The notes under the pieces: generated by a model | The model's input: the letters and a program-made list of their open reading frames with translations, nothing else | What the model was told of the DNA's origin: nothing | The model's database searches: none | In this document: piece by piece, positions 35,650 to 47,200 of the stretch | Layout of the letters: the number at the start of each line of letters is the position of its first letter | Position numbering within the stretch: position 1 is the stretch's first letter | Position numbers and translations under genes: made by a program | Assembly: GCF_036785885.1 (NCBI RefSeq) | Contig: NC_092312.1 | Location: forward strand, 25,314,001-25,378,000 | Reading direction: 5' to 3' | From: Coffea arabica | Taxonomy: Eukaryota; Streptophyta; Magnoliopsida; Gentianales; Rubiaceae | Length of the DNA stretch: 64,000 nt

Positions 35650-38425
35650 TTTTTGGGGGGTATAGGAGGGAATGGATTAGTGTTGGCTCTGTAACCAGAC
35701 AATGTTGATAGATGACAATAGAGAAGAGCTGTCTATGTATTTGGTCTGGTTCCATGTAAAGGTGACATACAAGTTTTGTATTACATGGTAATTAGCCTTT
35801 CAAAAAATCTCTATGATTTATTTTACTGCAAAAAGGTGTTAGATCATTTCATGTTTTCACGTGGCAACCTTAGGCCTTGTTTAGATTGTAAATCTTTAAA
35901 GTTTTTATAGAAAAATATATTATAACGATGTGACACGTGTGAAGTAAAAAAGTGAATAAAAAATACACCCAAAGTATTTTTCTATGAAAACACACAATTC
36001 AATCAAGAACATAATTTTGTGGGGAGCATGAAACTATTGAGAGGAATCCCATTTAATTCAGTAATTATTAATGTATTTGCTTAACTGGGTGTTCAATGAA
36101 TATTCATTAAGTTAGGTTTTAAATATTAAAATTTGGAAAATATGAAATTAAATCTAGTAATTATCTAAATGTAAGGAAAACTAAACATAAATAAATAGTA
36201 TATTAAAATGATAAGTTAGCCATAGATTAGTTATACCAAGTAATACTCGTTGGACACCTTTTAATCAAGTCTCGAATATTTAGATCTTTAAATTTGAGAC
36301 TTTGTGATCTGATGTTTCATTTCTTTTTATTTTCGTTTGCCTGCAAGCTTGTCTTTTGTTTTCATGATTTTTCCTTGCATGTCAAATCTCTTTTCACGCA
36401 CAAATTTTTTGACTTTTAATTGTGTAAGGTTGTAAAGTATAGGCTAAAATCAAATAAAGTTAATTTTGTACCTTGTATTGAATTTAAAAGTTCTATCTTT
36501 ATCATACTTAATGAAAACCCTGAGGTATCCTTAAATAAATCTGCAAACTTCATTTCATCATTCTTTTTTTTTTTTTTATCACTACTCCCACCATCCCACT
36601 GTGTCATAAAATCATGATCATATTACTTATATAACTTCTGAAATTCTGCATTTGTTTGGACAACCATAAGCAATCAGCACTTCAATCGTCATTTCTAATA
36701 GTCATCTGATTTTATCTATTGTCACGTGACCTCCAAACGTTTCAAAATATCTACTTCACTTCCCTATGATTTTATGTAAAGTGAAAATTTGACGAAAAAT
36801 AACCTATGAAATGTTGTTGGTTGAAATATCAATAGTGCCCTTTCGTAAATACTAAATCAATCGACGGTTTAACCACCTTGTATAAAAGTATAAGGAGATT
36901 AAGTGGATAAATGCAAAAATTACAGGGCATCAGTAAAGTTGATATTTATACAAAATATAAGGGGGTTACGTGGATTTGGTATAAATCGAAAACTGATTGT
37001 GTATTCTATCCATTTTTCACTTTATATAAAACCACAAAGAAATTATGTGACTATTTCAAAATCTTAGAGGGGTCATCTAGTGTTATGTAAAATCACAGAA
37101 GATAACAAGAAATTTACCCTTTTATAATCTAACACTCAGAAATCTAATCTAGTGCTGTTCTTTTAACAGTCCGAACACCAACTAGTCTCTTTCAAAGTTG
37201 GTATGAAAAATTCAGACTAATCACCTCATTAAGTTATTAATTAAATTGGATTTAAGTAAGCTGCCTCCAATGTTTAACTTTATCACTGTCCGCTGCCAAT
37301 GTTCCAAGGAGAAAGAGGCTGTCTGATATATTAGTAATATTTGTTTACTTTGCATATTTTAGGACCAAAAGTTTTAGGTAGCATTTGAAATTGTTACTGC
37401 AGCTTTACCACTAGAGAGTAGGGACGTAGAACCAATACGAATTTTATAAATAAATTACATATGTGATGTAATTTCTGCATGTATAGCTAATGATAGAGTT
37501 GTTTGACAATAGGACATGCAATGGTATCAACAGACAATACTGAGTACGATATTTGAATTAAAAAGCAATAGTCAGCAAGTCAGAAAATTTTGTCCATACT
37601 CGTTCGTGGTGTTACGAAACAAGTATGATATGCAGTCAAATGAAGGATACGAATGATCAACACGTAACATCCAATTCAAGTGTATAACATAAAAATTATC
37701 ATTGTGTGGTCGAAAAGTAAGATCTCATTTGGATTGCTAGTTTCCAAAATTTTTGTTAAAAAAAAAAAAATTTACTGTAATGATTTGATGTATGTGAAAT
37801 AAAAAGGTGATTGAAAAATATATTCATAAAAATATAAAATTATTTTATAAAAAATAGCTTTTCAAACAAAGAGTGGACTTGTCAAAAAAAAAAAAAACTT
37901 TACAAGGAGTTTCTGAAGTCTAAATTACGTGGCCAAGTAGTAGTAATAATAATAATAATAATGATAATTCTAACTAGCTATTCTTAAGAAGCTAATTATT
38001 CAAATAATTGCGCCTGCCATGCATAAATAATGAGAGACGTAGAAAAAACTATCTAAAAACTGCTGTGAGTTTTACAAATATCAGTAGAAAAGATGGGTGT
38101 TTCAAAAAGTTAAAAAGATCAGAATTATATCTAAAACATGGACCCTAAGCAATGCTTTTTCTAAGTTTACGAGTTAATATCAAATTCACATCACCTCTGT
38201 TTAACATTTTTTTTTAATCTCTTTTTCTTTGTGTTACATAATGTTGCATGCCATGATGGTAGCCCGGGAGGAATGGATTGGATAATTGGATGGGAGAAAG
38301 CATGAGTGAAAGATTACGGCTCGATTCCTCTTACTTATACCAAAAACAAAAAAGTAATTTAAAAAAAAAACAAATAAACAACTGCCGTGATGCTAACCAC
38401 GAACCCGTTACAATAGACCAACCAT
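35650..38425. other. Intergenic between hexosaminidase 1 and flotillin
   Basis: Holds the altered hexosaminidase-1 promoter (35650-35760). Two short MITE-like stretches are visible: 35878-36005 (TTTAGATTGTAAATC ... ACACAATTCAATC) and 37728-37870 (TTTGGATTGCTAG ... GCTTTTCAAACAAAG). A (TAA)n run lies near 37940-37960. No gene recognised. Confidence 0.4.
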
Positions 38426-38430
38426 GTTTT

Positions 38431-38875
38431 CTTGGATAAATTACAATTTACTTCCTTGTGGTTTAGTATTTTTCTATGTACCCTTTCAATGGTTTCAAAA
38501 TTATACTCAATCTCATCGTAGTTTAGACTAAAGTATTAAATAGTAGAATTTGTATTCCATAACGGAGTCGATTAAAATATCAAAATTACCCCTATATTAA
38601 GATAAAATTTATTTATTAACCACATGGAAGTTATGCATAGATTTTGAAAATCATAAGGGAGTTATGTGGTAAAGTACTAAAACGATAAGGGGCTAAAATG
38701 TCACACATATTAAGTGTTTATATCTTAGCAATTTCAGTCATTTTAGTTTCTAAATACGGATAATCTTGACATTTTAATTGGTTCTATTGTAGAGGACCAT
38801 TTCAGTTACTTTGACATGTCATGTGTAAGTTTTGAAACCATAAAGAGAATTATGTGAAAAATCATTTTTCTTTCT
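38431..38875. repeat. MITE related to 10746-11244, right end decayed
   Basis: Shares phrases with the element at 10746 (GTGGTTTAGTATTTTTCTATGTA, TTTAGACTAAAGTATTAAA, AAATCATAAGGGAGTTATGTGG, TTACTTTGACA) in the same order. The terminal GGGTAAAA words are not preserved at both ends. Confidence 0.5.
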
Positions 38876-41298
38876 TTTTATTTTCCCAAATTGAAGCTCA
38901 CTTGAGATGTAAACCTTTTTCAAGAACTACTAAAGAGGAAAACGGACATCATGGAACAACAGCAGTAAGCTAAAAATCCTGTCATGCAAAAGCATCCTCC
39001 AGCATTGTTGCACTGCACCACTCTAGTTCCTGTGTAGTTCAAATGGGCTGTCTTCGAAAACTTGCAAATCACAGAGCTTGAAAATTTTATCCAAATTCCC
39101 ATGGAGAACAAATTTGACAACGCTCATTCACAATATGACATTGAAAACAACTGAAATCTATAGTTTCCCTGTAAATCAAGCATCGAATATATAATTAGTC
39201 ATCAACTAATGATTATTACCAGCTGAATTTGCAGCCTCCATACCTGAGGTTTTACCTCCTTGCTCTTTGATCTAATATCCTCACGAAATAATGTTCCAGA
39301 TACTTTTTGCATAGACTATTGAAAGCCTCAAACAGAATGTAATCATTTTAACTTCTTTTAATCTAAACGAGAACAAAGATTCAGCAATATAATCATGGAC
39401 TCATGGTTATCCAGAAGAATTGTAAATATGCTTGGACAAACATGCATGAATAGGGAACAGGGATGAGCGATTTGAAAACAAGCAAAAGGTAACGCAGTAA
39501 GATATAATCATAACTGTCAACAAACAAAAGCTATTATAAAAGCCAAGATCAAAGAGCAGTCTACCTTAGGAGAAAAAGAAAAGAGCTAAGAGTATGTCTA
39601 CTGAAAATATAAACCAAGCTTAGACTAGTGCAATGTAGTAGACTAGTAGGTGAAGTCTTAATACTAGATATGGTTTTTATTACTAGTTTGCTGGCTGGCT
39701 GGCACTAGAACTGGGGAGACTGCCAATCCAAGCTGGAGGCGACATGCCAGTTTGTTCATGCACGGTCTGAAGCAAGGGTGGCAATGCCCGGTAAACTGAT
39801 GCTATCTCTTTCATGGCTGCATTTCCTGTTCCTGCTCCATCTATGGCTTCTCCACCATTTGACCAGACGCTGATCTTTGGTTGCAGTCCACGGATTGCTT
39901 CGGCATTGATTTTGGCAATGTCCTTGAACATACCACCATCAATCATCAAATAATCTCTCAAAGCATTGTAGTTTCCACCAAGTGATGTCAACAGGGTTCG
40001 GATATAAGCCCCTTGTGCTTCTGCCTGTGCCACCATTGCTTCAGCTTCTTTTCTTTTTGCATAAAGTTCAGCTTCTGCAGCTTGTTGCCTTGCATAAAGT
40101 TGAGCTTCTGCTGCTACTCTTTGAGCCTCAGCAGCTCTTTCTTTCTCATAGAGGACTGCTTCAGCTGCCTTTTGTTTCATGTAGAGATCTGAATTTGCCT
40201 CTTGAACCTATATTTTTTTTATAGGTAATGGCAATCAATGATCCACATAGAGACATCAACACGACATATGCAAAAAAAATTAGGAGTGTTAAATCTGGAA
40301 AGCTTCAGATGATCTGAAAGCATCACATGGTTCAAAAAGTGGAATCGACTCCATTTACTTTGAAATATGATCATCTGGTGGTAAGGACATGTACAAAACG
40401 ATAATTGTTGCAGTAATGCTTGCAAAATGTGTACCTTAATTACCTAAATTCCATGGGATCAATCATTATGAGATAGAGACAAAGAATAAGATTGCAATCA
40501 TGATTGACGTTATCAAGGGAGTAAGGAAATAAATGAGGTTCAAGGGATGGAGAGTTTTTCATTCATATGAGCAAAAAGAGAAATTCATTTTGAATCTGTT
40601 TTGAGTTAAAAGCAAGACAGAAATCCGACTGATGGGCTGCAGTTATTTCGCTTTAGAATAGAAGAAGATTTGGAAAGTACTCAAAGACTTGTCCTGTTAA
40701 CTTATTTCCAAATTTAACAGCACGGAACGAGTAAAAGTTTAGACTTAATGATTGAATGAATGTCATTGCAGGGAATGAAACTATAGTAATTGAAGTACCT
40801 TAATATCATAGTCCACGCTCGCTTTGCTGAGATATTGGGCCTTAAGCTGCTCAGTCTTGGCCAATGCATTCTTCCTCTCAACTTCCTTCTGCAACTCTGC
40901 CTCCCGTATGGCTACACTCTTTTCAGCCTCTACCTCAGCCAACTTTGCCTGACGAGCCCACGCAGGCCGCAGCCTTCTTGGTTGCTAGCTGAGCATTTGC
41001 CTCAGCAACATCAGCCTCCTTCTGATTCTCATAGATCTTCAATTGGGACTTCACCATGATCTCCTGCTTTCTCCCCTCACCTTCCCTTTGCGTAGATATT
41101 ATCTTTGTCTCGGCATCAATTTTGGCAGCATTTTGAAGCGTCAGTCCTTGCCTTTCCTTGGCTCCTATTTCACCTTTCATCTTCGCTTCAGCAACATCAA
41201 TCTTTGCCTGATTTGCAGCCTCCATTTGAGTTTTCTGCCCCAAGTAGGCGAAATACTCATGTCCTGGAACATCAACTAGTTGCTGGATGTTAGCATTG

Positions 41299-41303
41299 TA
41301 AAT
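41299..41303. repeat. Target-site duplication, left (TAAAT)
   Basis: TAAAT precedes the left LTR and is repeated exactly at 49001-49005 after the right LTR. Removing one copy plus the element restores contiguity of the flotillin frame at [12 protein letters not shown], which confirms the insertion limits. Confidence 0.9.
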
Positions 41304-42680
41304 TGATAGGTTGCAATTTTATCATTTATTTTATAATTAATTTCTCCTATTACTTAAATCAATGTGAATTAATTATTAGATTCTACTCATTTTTTGTAAT
41401 TTACATTTATTTCCGGGAGTAGAATAAAAATGTCACAATCAAGGCCAATTTGATAGTCATCGGGAAAGAGTTCAAATAGCAGGCAATCAAGGGGCATTCT
41501 TGGAACAAGAAAATGCAAGACCTTATTGGTAATTTTGACCGAAGACAGCAACTAGAAAAAGGGGAAAAGAAAGCAAACCTGAAGGTCTTCGGCTTCCTCT
41601 CGTGCGGCGGACGCCGCACAGTAGGAATAAGCACTTAGGAAATATAGAGTTTGCAGAGAACAAGCACTATCTTTTTTGTTCCTCTTTGACTTTTCTTTTC
41701 AGTATTTTTTGTCCTTTAGTAGCTTTGCACCCTGCGCATGTCAGGGAGAATTAGGAATTAGCTATCACTTCTGGTAGTTTGCTTTTCTTATCGATTGGGA
41801 CGAATTGAATTTTCTTAACTCTCGGAGACGATGGCCGCGACTCTTGTTTTAATTTTGTGTGGATTTTGTTCATCAATTATGAACTAATTTCCTCACTCTA
41901 GTCAAGGAACAACGGATGCTTTGGGTCGTCTAAAATTGTGAGATCGATTTAATTTTATCTGTTTCTTTTATTTATTGGTATTTGCATATTTCTTGGTTGC
42001 TATGCTTATGGTTATTTAATTAATTGATTGTCTTGGATCCAGATAATTAGTTGATTGGATAATCTATTGTCAATTAGGGCATTAAATCCGTAATTGTTTA
42101 ATTGCTCTAAAATAGTGGCAACTGGCATGATTAGGTTTGTGTCAGGGGAATACGCGGGCTAATCTAAAATAACCCTGGTAGTGTGTTATTTGATTAGAAT
42201 AGGGCTCCTCTAATACGTAAGGCAATTGGGGAATTAAATTCTATGGGCGTACCTAGGATTATTTCTCAATTAGAGCAGTGATTAACGGGCGTACCTTAAT
42301 CATCGACACAGTAAGGAGGGGTTGACTGTCATCGCTTGTTTGGCAGTTATAACCTATTTATTAGTAAATAATTGGAATTGCCTTTGCTTATCGATGATCA
42401 ATTAGGTGCACCATTACTGAAGTTATTTCTTGGCTAGATCCTTAATTATCATTCATTTGATTTTAGTAATTTTTTTATTTAGTTTTTAGTAGTTTTTTAG
42501 ATTTTAGTTGGACTTCTTGGATTGTCACATTCTGCACAAAAACACCCCCTTGTCACTGTGAACATGAAAAGAAACAATTACTCCCAGTCCCTGTGGATTC
42601 GACCCTGCTTACCACTATTTACAGAAATTAATTTTAGTTTGAGCAGGTTTTATTATTGCACAGGCTTCGACAACCTGTCA
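41304..42680 (+). repeat. Left (5') LTR, 1377 bases
   Basis: Starts TGATAGGTTGCAA and ends GCTTCGACAACCTGTCA. Nearly identical to 47584-49000. The terminal CTGTGGATTCGACCCTGC word is typical of plant Athila-like LTR ends. Confidence 0.92.
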
Positions 42681-42685
42681 ATTTT

Positions 42686-42704
42686 TGGCACCGTTGCCGG
42701 GAAC
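42686..42704 (+). promoter_or_regulatory. Primer-binding site
   Basis: TGGCACCGTTGCCGGGAAC begins five bases after the left LTR. It differs at one base in its first part from the TGGCGCCGTTGCC site assigned to tRNA-Asp in Athila/Tat elements. Confidence 0.75.
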
Positions 42705-42794
42705 TGGTGTCAGATTAATTTGTTTCTTTTTGAGTTCATTTTGTTTTCATTTTTTTATTTATTTTATTTCTCTTATTTTTTTTTTATATAGTTT

Positions 42795-43850
42795 ATGGCT
42801 TCTAACACTCCGTATTTTGGTGGTGTATTGGATTTTATTTCTGGGCAAGGCGATGAGATTTGTTTTTTTCCTGAGTTTGCATATGCAGAGGCAGTAAACT
42901 CTATTAGAAAAAGAATGGCTGCTGCAACCTGTAAAATTTGTTATGCCAGGGATTATTCAACAGGTATGTGCCCCGAATATCAAGATAATCTGAGTGTCCC
43001 ATTCAATAATTACGGAGATTTTTCACCCTGGTCTCAAACGTGGTATGACCCTAATCCAAACGGGTATGATCAAGGATGGTGGGATGACTCCAATTATAAT
43101 TATGCAACGGAGCCAATGAATTTTCAGCAGTATGAGTCTCAAGAATCGTCATCTCTGTCAGGTATGTATTTTGAAGAAATAGTTGAACCAATAACTACTA
43201 ACACATACCAATTCCAACAGGAGACACAAATGAGGGATGAGATGACGAAGGATGCAATGAGTTATCTGGCAGATCAACTATGTCAATTGACATCCAGAAT
43301 AAATCGATGGGCTTCTCAAATGGAAGAATTGCCCTTGAAAACCATTGTTGATCTAGAAGAAAATGAGAGTGCAACTTGCTTGACTAGTGATGAGGAGACG
43401 CAAGAGTGTCAAAATGAAAAATCTACAGATGCAGTTGAAAAAGAAGCCGAAAAGGAAGAAATGGAACCCCAATCGCAACCCATTCACGTGAAAGAATCCA
43501 GTGAACAATCTCCAAATGCAGTGACATCTCCTCCACTCCTTCATCAATATTCTCCTGACTCTTACTTCTCAATTCCTGTTAATGAAATTGACTTTATTAT
43601 ACCAGATAATTTTGAATTTCATGACAGGAATAAATTAAGAGTGGCGATGGCAAGATATCTTGAACCAATAACTGCAAGCGAGGGAGGAGTGAACGGAGAA
43701 TTCAACTTATCGTTGACTTGTTTGGCGCCATTTACTAGTCCATGGAAGCCCGTAGCTCGTATGCTCAAGGATTATTTTATTTATGAGAGTTATCAGGACT
43801 ATATAGAGGATGAAGCATTAAGACGAGCCACACGATTTTATCCTCCATGA
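42795..43850 (+). CDS. Gag-like ORF of the non-autonomous element (351 aa)
   Basis: One uninterrupted frame starting MASNTPYFGGVLDFISGQGD. Near residues 41-56 a CKICYARDYSTGMCP motif resembles the gag zinc knuckle of Athila elements (CxxCxxxxHxxxxC), but Tyr or Asp stands where the His should be. The next part is aromatic-, Asn- and Gln-rich (YDPNPNGYDQGWWDDSNYNY) and is followed by a short coiled coil (MTKDAMSYLADQLCQLTSRI), an acidic linker rich in Glu, and a C-terminal domain that I do not recognise (YFSIPVNEIDFIIPDNFEFH). No capsid-type retrotransposon-gag domain is obvious. Its open frame in a recent insertion suggests it is maintained. It could be a reduced nucleocapsid or an element-specific protein. 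Confidence 0.7.
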   Translation: MASNTPYFGGVLDFISGQGDEICFFPEFAYAEAVNSIRKRMAAATCKICYARDYSTGMCPEYQDNLSVPFNNYGDFSPWSQTWYDPNPNGYDQGWWDDSNYNYATEPMNFQQYESQESSSLSGMYFEEIVEPITTNTYQFQQETQMRDEMTKDAMSYLADQLCQLTSRINRWASQMEELPLKTIVDLEENESATCLTSDEETQECQNEKSTDAVEKEAEKEEMEPQSQPIHVKESSEQSPNAVTSPPLLHQYSPDSYFSIPVNEIDFIIPDNFEFHDRNKLRVAMARYLEPITASEGGVNGEFNLSLTCLAPFTSPWKPVARMLKDYFIYESYQDYIEDEALRRATRFYPP

Positions 43851-43862
43851 ATAAAACATGAT

Positions 43863-43920
43863 AATGTCTAGCCAAAGACATTAAAGAAAGGCGCTCATTG
43901 GGAGGCAACCCAATTTCTTT
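43863..43920 (+). other. Twin hairpins with AGNCAA loops after the gag-like ORF
   Basis: Starting 13 bases after the stop codon, AATGTCT-AGCCAA-AGACATT (43863-43882) is a perfect 7-bp hairpin. It is followed by ATTGGG-AGGCAA-CCCAAT (43897-43914), a perfect 6-bp hairpin whose outer AAAGAA (43883-43888) and TTCTTT (43915-43920) can extend the stem across an asymmetric bulge. The two loops differ at one base (C versus G). I recall similar GGGAGGCAACCC words in other plant gypsy elements. A role as RNA structure is inference. Confidence 0.7.
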
Positions 43921-44025
43921 TAGTTTATGTTTGATTTTATTTGTTAGTTTAAATATGTTTTTCCTTGAATTCGACTGATTTTGGGTTTCAGTTTTCGTTT
44001 TTGCTGATTTATAGGTGCCCTTCAG

Positions 44026-44280
44026 TCATGACGCGCCCGCGTGGTGATGTGCAGGAAGCTTACGATCAGAAAATTCTGAAACTTCTGGGAGCTCTCTTGC
44101 CCTCATGACGCGCCCGCGTGGTGATGTTCAGGAAGCTCACGATCAGAAAATTCTGAAACTTCTGGGAGCTCTCTTGTCCTCATGACGTGCCTGCGTGGTG
44201 ATGTGCAGGACGCTCACGATCAGAAAATTCTGAAACTTCTGGGAGCTCTCCTGCTCTCTTGACGTGCCCGCGTCACGTTC
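44026..44280 (+). repeat. 77-bp tandem repeat, about 3.2 copies
   Basis: Units starting at 44026, 44103 and 44180, and partially at about 44257, each begin TCATGACG(C/T)GCC and contain GATCAGAAAATTCTGAAACTTC. They lie in the untranslated part of the non-autonomous element, downstream of the hairpins. Confidence 0.9.
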
Positions 44281-44299
44281 GCGGGAAAGGTAGGGATTC

Positions 44300-47200
44300 A
44301 AAAAAAAAAAAAAAAGGATAAAATAAAAATAAAAGAAAAGAAAATAAAAAAAAATGAAGTAACCATTTCTTATCACCGTAGCTTTAGTTTCCAATTTTCA
44401 ATTGTCAAAAAGAAAAAAAAAACAACAAGAAAAAAAAGAGAAAAACTTTTTTTTAAAAAGTCGAACTCAAAAAAAAATAAAATAAAAAATAAAAATGCAA
44501 TTTCTCTCTTTTTCTTTTTTTCTTCTTTTCTTTCTTTTCTTTCTTTCTTTCTCTTTTCTTTCTTTCTCCCCTGCTGCTCCCCTGCTCTCTGCGCACGCCT
44601 CAGCCGAATCCATTTACCACCACTACCGCCGCACGCTCGACCAGCCCAAGCCGCCGCCATCGTTGCTGGAGTCGCGCGCCGCTGCTGCTCTGCGCGCCTC
44701 TCGCCATCGCCACCTGCCAGAAAACCAGTCCGCGTCCGCCATCCGTTTCGCCACTGCCGCTTCAACCAGCGAGGAGCGCGCCTCCCTCGTTGCTCTCCCC
44801 GCTCCTGTACGCCGACCACCAGCCGCCGCGTGACCTGCCGCCGCCACCATCAGCTCGCGGAGCCCAAGCTCCGTGCGTCGCTGCCCACCTGTCTTCGAAC
44901 CCCACCGCAGGCCGCTTGTGTGTGTCTCTCTCTCTGGCGGAGGTATTTGGCCTTTATTCTCCACTTTCTAATATTGCGTGGTGCTTCCTCGTTTGCCATT
45001 GTTGGACATCATTTAGCTGTTGAATTCTTCCTCTCTTATTGGCTGATTAATTGGGAGCTGAAAGCTTGGAGTCCTTTGTCACTGTCCAATCTGGATTGTT
45101 ATTGCTTGATTTGTTGACTTTTGAAACTTTCACTACGATTTCGGTTGATTGAGGTGTGCATTCAGTCTTTCATCAAAAAGAAAAAAAGAAGGGGGGGCAT
45201 TGGTTGGAATATTCTCACTTGAATTTATTGCTCCTTTTGAATTGAGTGAAATGGTGCAATTAATTGGCCAACTGGAGCCATTTGTTGGGATTTTGGGTGA
45301 GCTGAGATACTGCACTTGTTTGTTTAATTGGGAGGCTACTATACCATTTACATTGCTTATTCCAGTTCAGTGCATCTAATTAAATTGCTGGGAAATATTC
45401 TGACCATTGCTTTCAACTACTAGGTTCGTTGAGGTTTCTTTTGGGATTCTGGTTGAGTTATTTCTAATATTGCCTATTGAATCAGGAGCTTGTGCTGCTT
45501 AATTTGCCCTGTTAGGAGCTGGTTTGCTTGTTAGAATTTTCTATGACGGTTAACTAACGTGTTCATCTTAGTGACTTCAACTATTTCGTTGGGTGGAAGT
45601 GAATTCTGTGTGGTGAACCATTAGGTCGTTGAGATAATTTCACTTGCTTTTGTGGGTAGATGCCTGATTGCCAGTTGAGGGTATATATTGAGTCGTTATT
45701 GCCGAATCACTGCGCTACTGTTGCCTGACTTGTTGACTTGTTGACTGCTAGGGGCAATTGTTGAGCTTTTGGGTGCAATTGTTGAAGTTCTTGGGTGGGC
45801 TGGAATTTTAACAATTGTCTGTGATATTTTGGGAAGAATCTCGGCCAGTGTTGTGCTTGTTGAAGTTTTGGTTGATTTAATTCGGCAACTGCATTCCTTG
45901 TTGGCATTAGTAGTTTTTAATCGAGTTTTTGAGGACATTCTGGATGTTGGTTTATATTGCTGATTTGGAGGAACAGTGTCTGTGATTTTGGTCTGATCAT
46001 TTGTGAAATTTGTTGACTCATTTGAGGACTTATTTGTTTCCTGGGTTTGTTTATTGACTTCGGTGGACTGGGTTCCCACTGACGGTTCCTCTACTTGCTC
46101 TATTCATTGGAATTCCAGTCGCCTGTTGCTCTTCTTTAGAGGTTTAGAATCTTTCTTGTGATTAGATTAACACTTGGGGCTATTGCTTTACTACTGCTCT
46201 ACTCTGCTATAGCAATTTCATTGATTTTGGACTATGTTTTGCACCAGTGGTACTGGTTGGGAGTATTTTGATTAGCATTTATTATTTTCAATTAGTTGGC
46301 TACCTGATTGTGATTGTGTGGTTATTCTCCAACTTCTATACTGCTATTACTGGAATTGCTGCTTTTGAGTTGAGAAATTAACTGTCTACTTGGAGGCTTT
46401 GTTGAGATTTTGGGTGGACAGAGTTTTGCATTTGCTGGTTGAATTGAGTTGAGATATCTCAGACCTTGGCCGCGTACTTCTATCACATCAGTTTCCGTGC
46501 ACCATTCCCGCCTACCCTTTCGCCACTCGTGAGGGAAGTTTCGTTGCCCTCTTCGTTTTAATTGTTTTAATCCCTCCATTGAGGACAATGTAGGATCTAG
46601 GTGTGGGGGGGACAGCTATACTAGTTCTTAATTTTTAGTTTGTTATTTGTCCACCTCATGTTCATTTTTTTTTTCTTCTTTTTAGTGATTGGCTCGTAAG
46701 TGCATGCCAAGGTTTGATGTTGGATTATTGTCTCTGTTTCTACTATTGCCAATTTTAATAATAAAAGGGTATCAAGTTAATGTGGTTGAATGCAAGAACA
46801 TCTCTTTGGTGAATATCAATAATTGTTTTACTCTTATAATTTTTGGTTAACTTTCATAGGCATAGGGAATGATTATTGGCATTTTTAGTGAATTGGTCCG
46901 GTTATTAACTTTAGTTCTCCATGTTTGAAAATGAGGCTAGCTGATGCAAGTTTTCTTTTGGTTCTTGTGTTATATTGAGTTTTCGTGATTTTTAGCTATG
47001 AATAAACTTGACTGTACTCCGCTATTAGTTACTACTGAGTAACCGGGGATCTGCACCTAAAAGTGTTGATTCTCGCGTCAAAAGGTAGTAATTCCTATGA
47101 GTACGTGGTCACGTGGCGATAGAAGCTGAGTAACCGGGCTCCTTCATCTGGCCAATGTTGGAGTTCGCGTCAAAAGACTCTAATGGCTAGCGACTAAGCC

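Noticed and set aside
39230-39300. Extra flotillin-like exon downstream of the stop
   Set aside because: A short MEAANS-like word appears on the minus strand but lacks flanking similarity; the gene's stop at 39683 is well placed for the family.
41407-41634. 75-aa minus-strand frame in the LTR (repeated as 88 aa at 47687-47953)
   Set aside because: It lies within the LTR and is present twice only because the LTR is; altered by the 39-base duplication, no domain.
44373-44964. Overlapping Arg/Ala-rich frames of 95-148 aa in the retroelement's GC-rich island
   Set aside because: GC-rich DNA has few stop codons; frames on both strands are open and show low-complexity composition, with no domain.
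45696-46079. Minus-strand 127-aa Thr/Ser/Gln-rich frame in the retroelement
   Set aside because: Antisense to the element, low complexity, no recognised motif; T-rich sense DNA read backwards.
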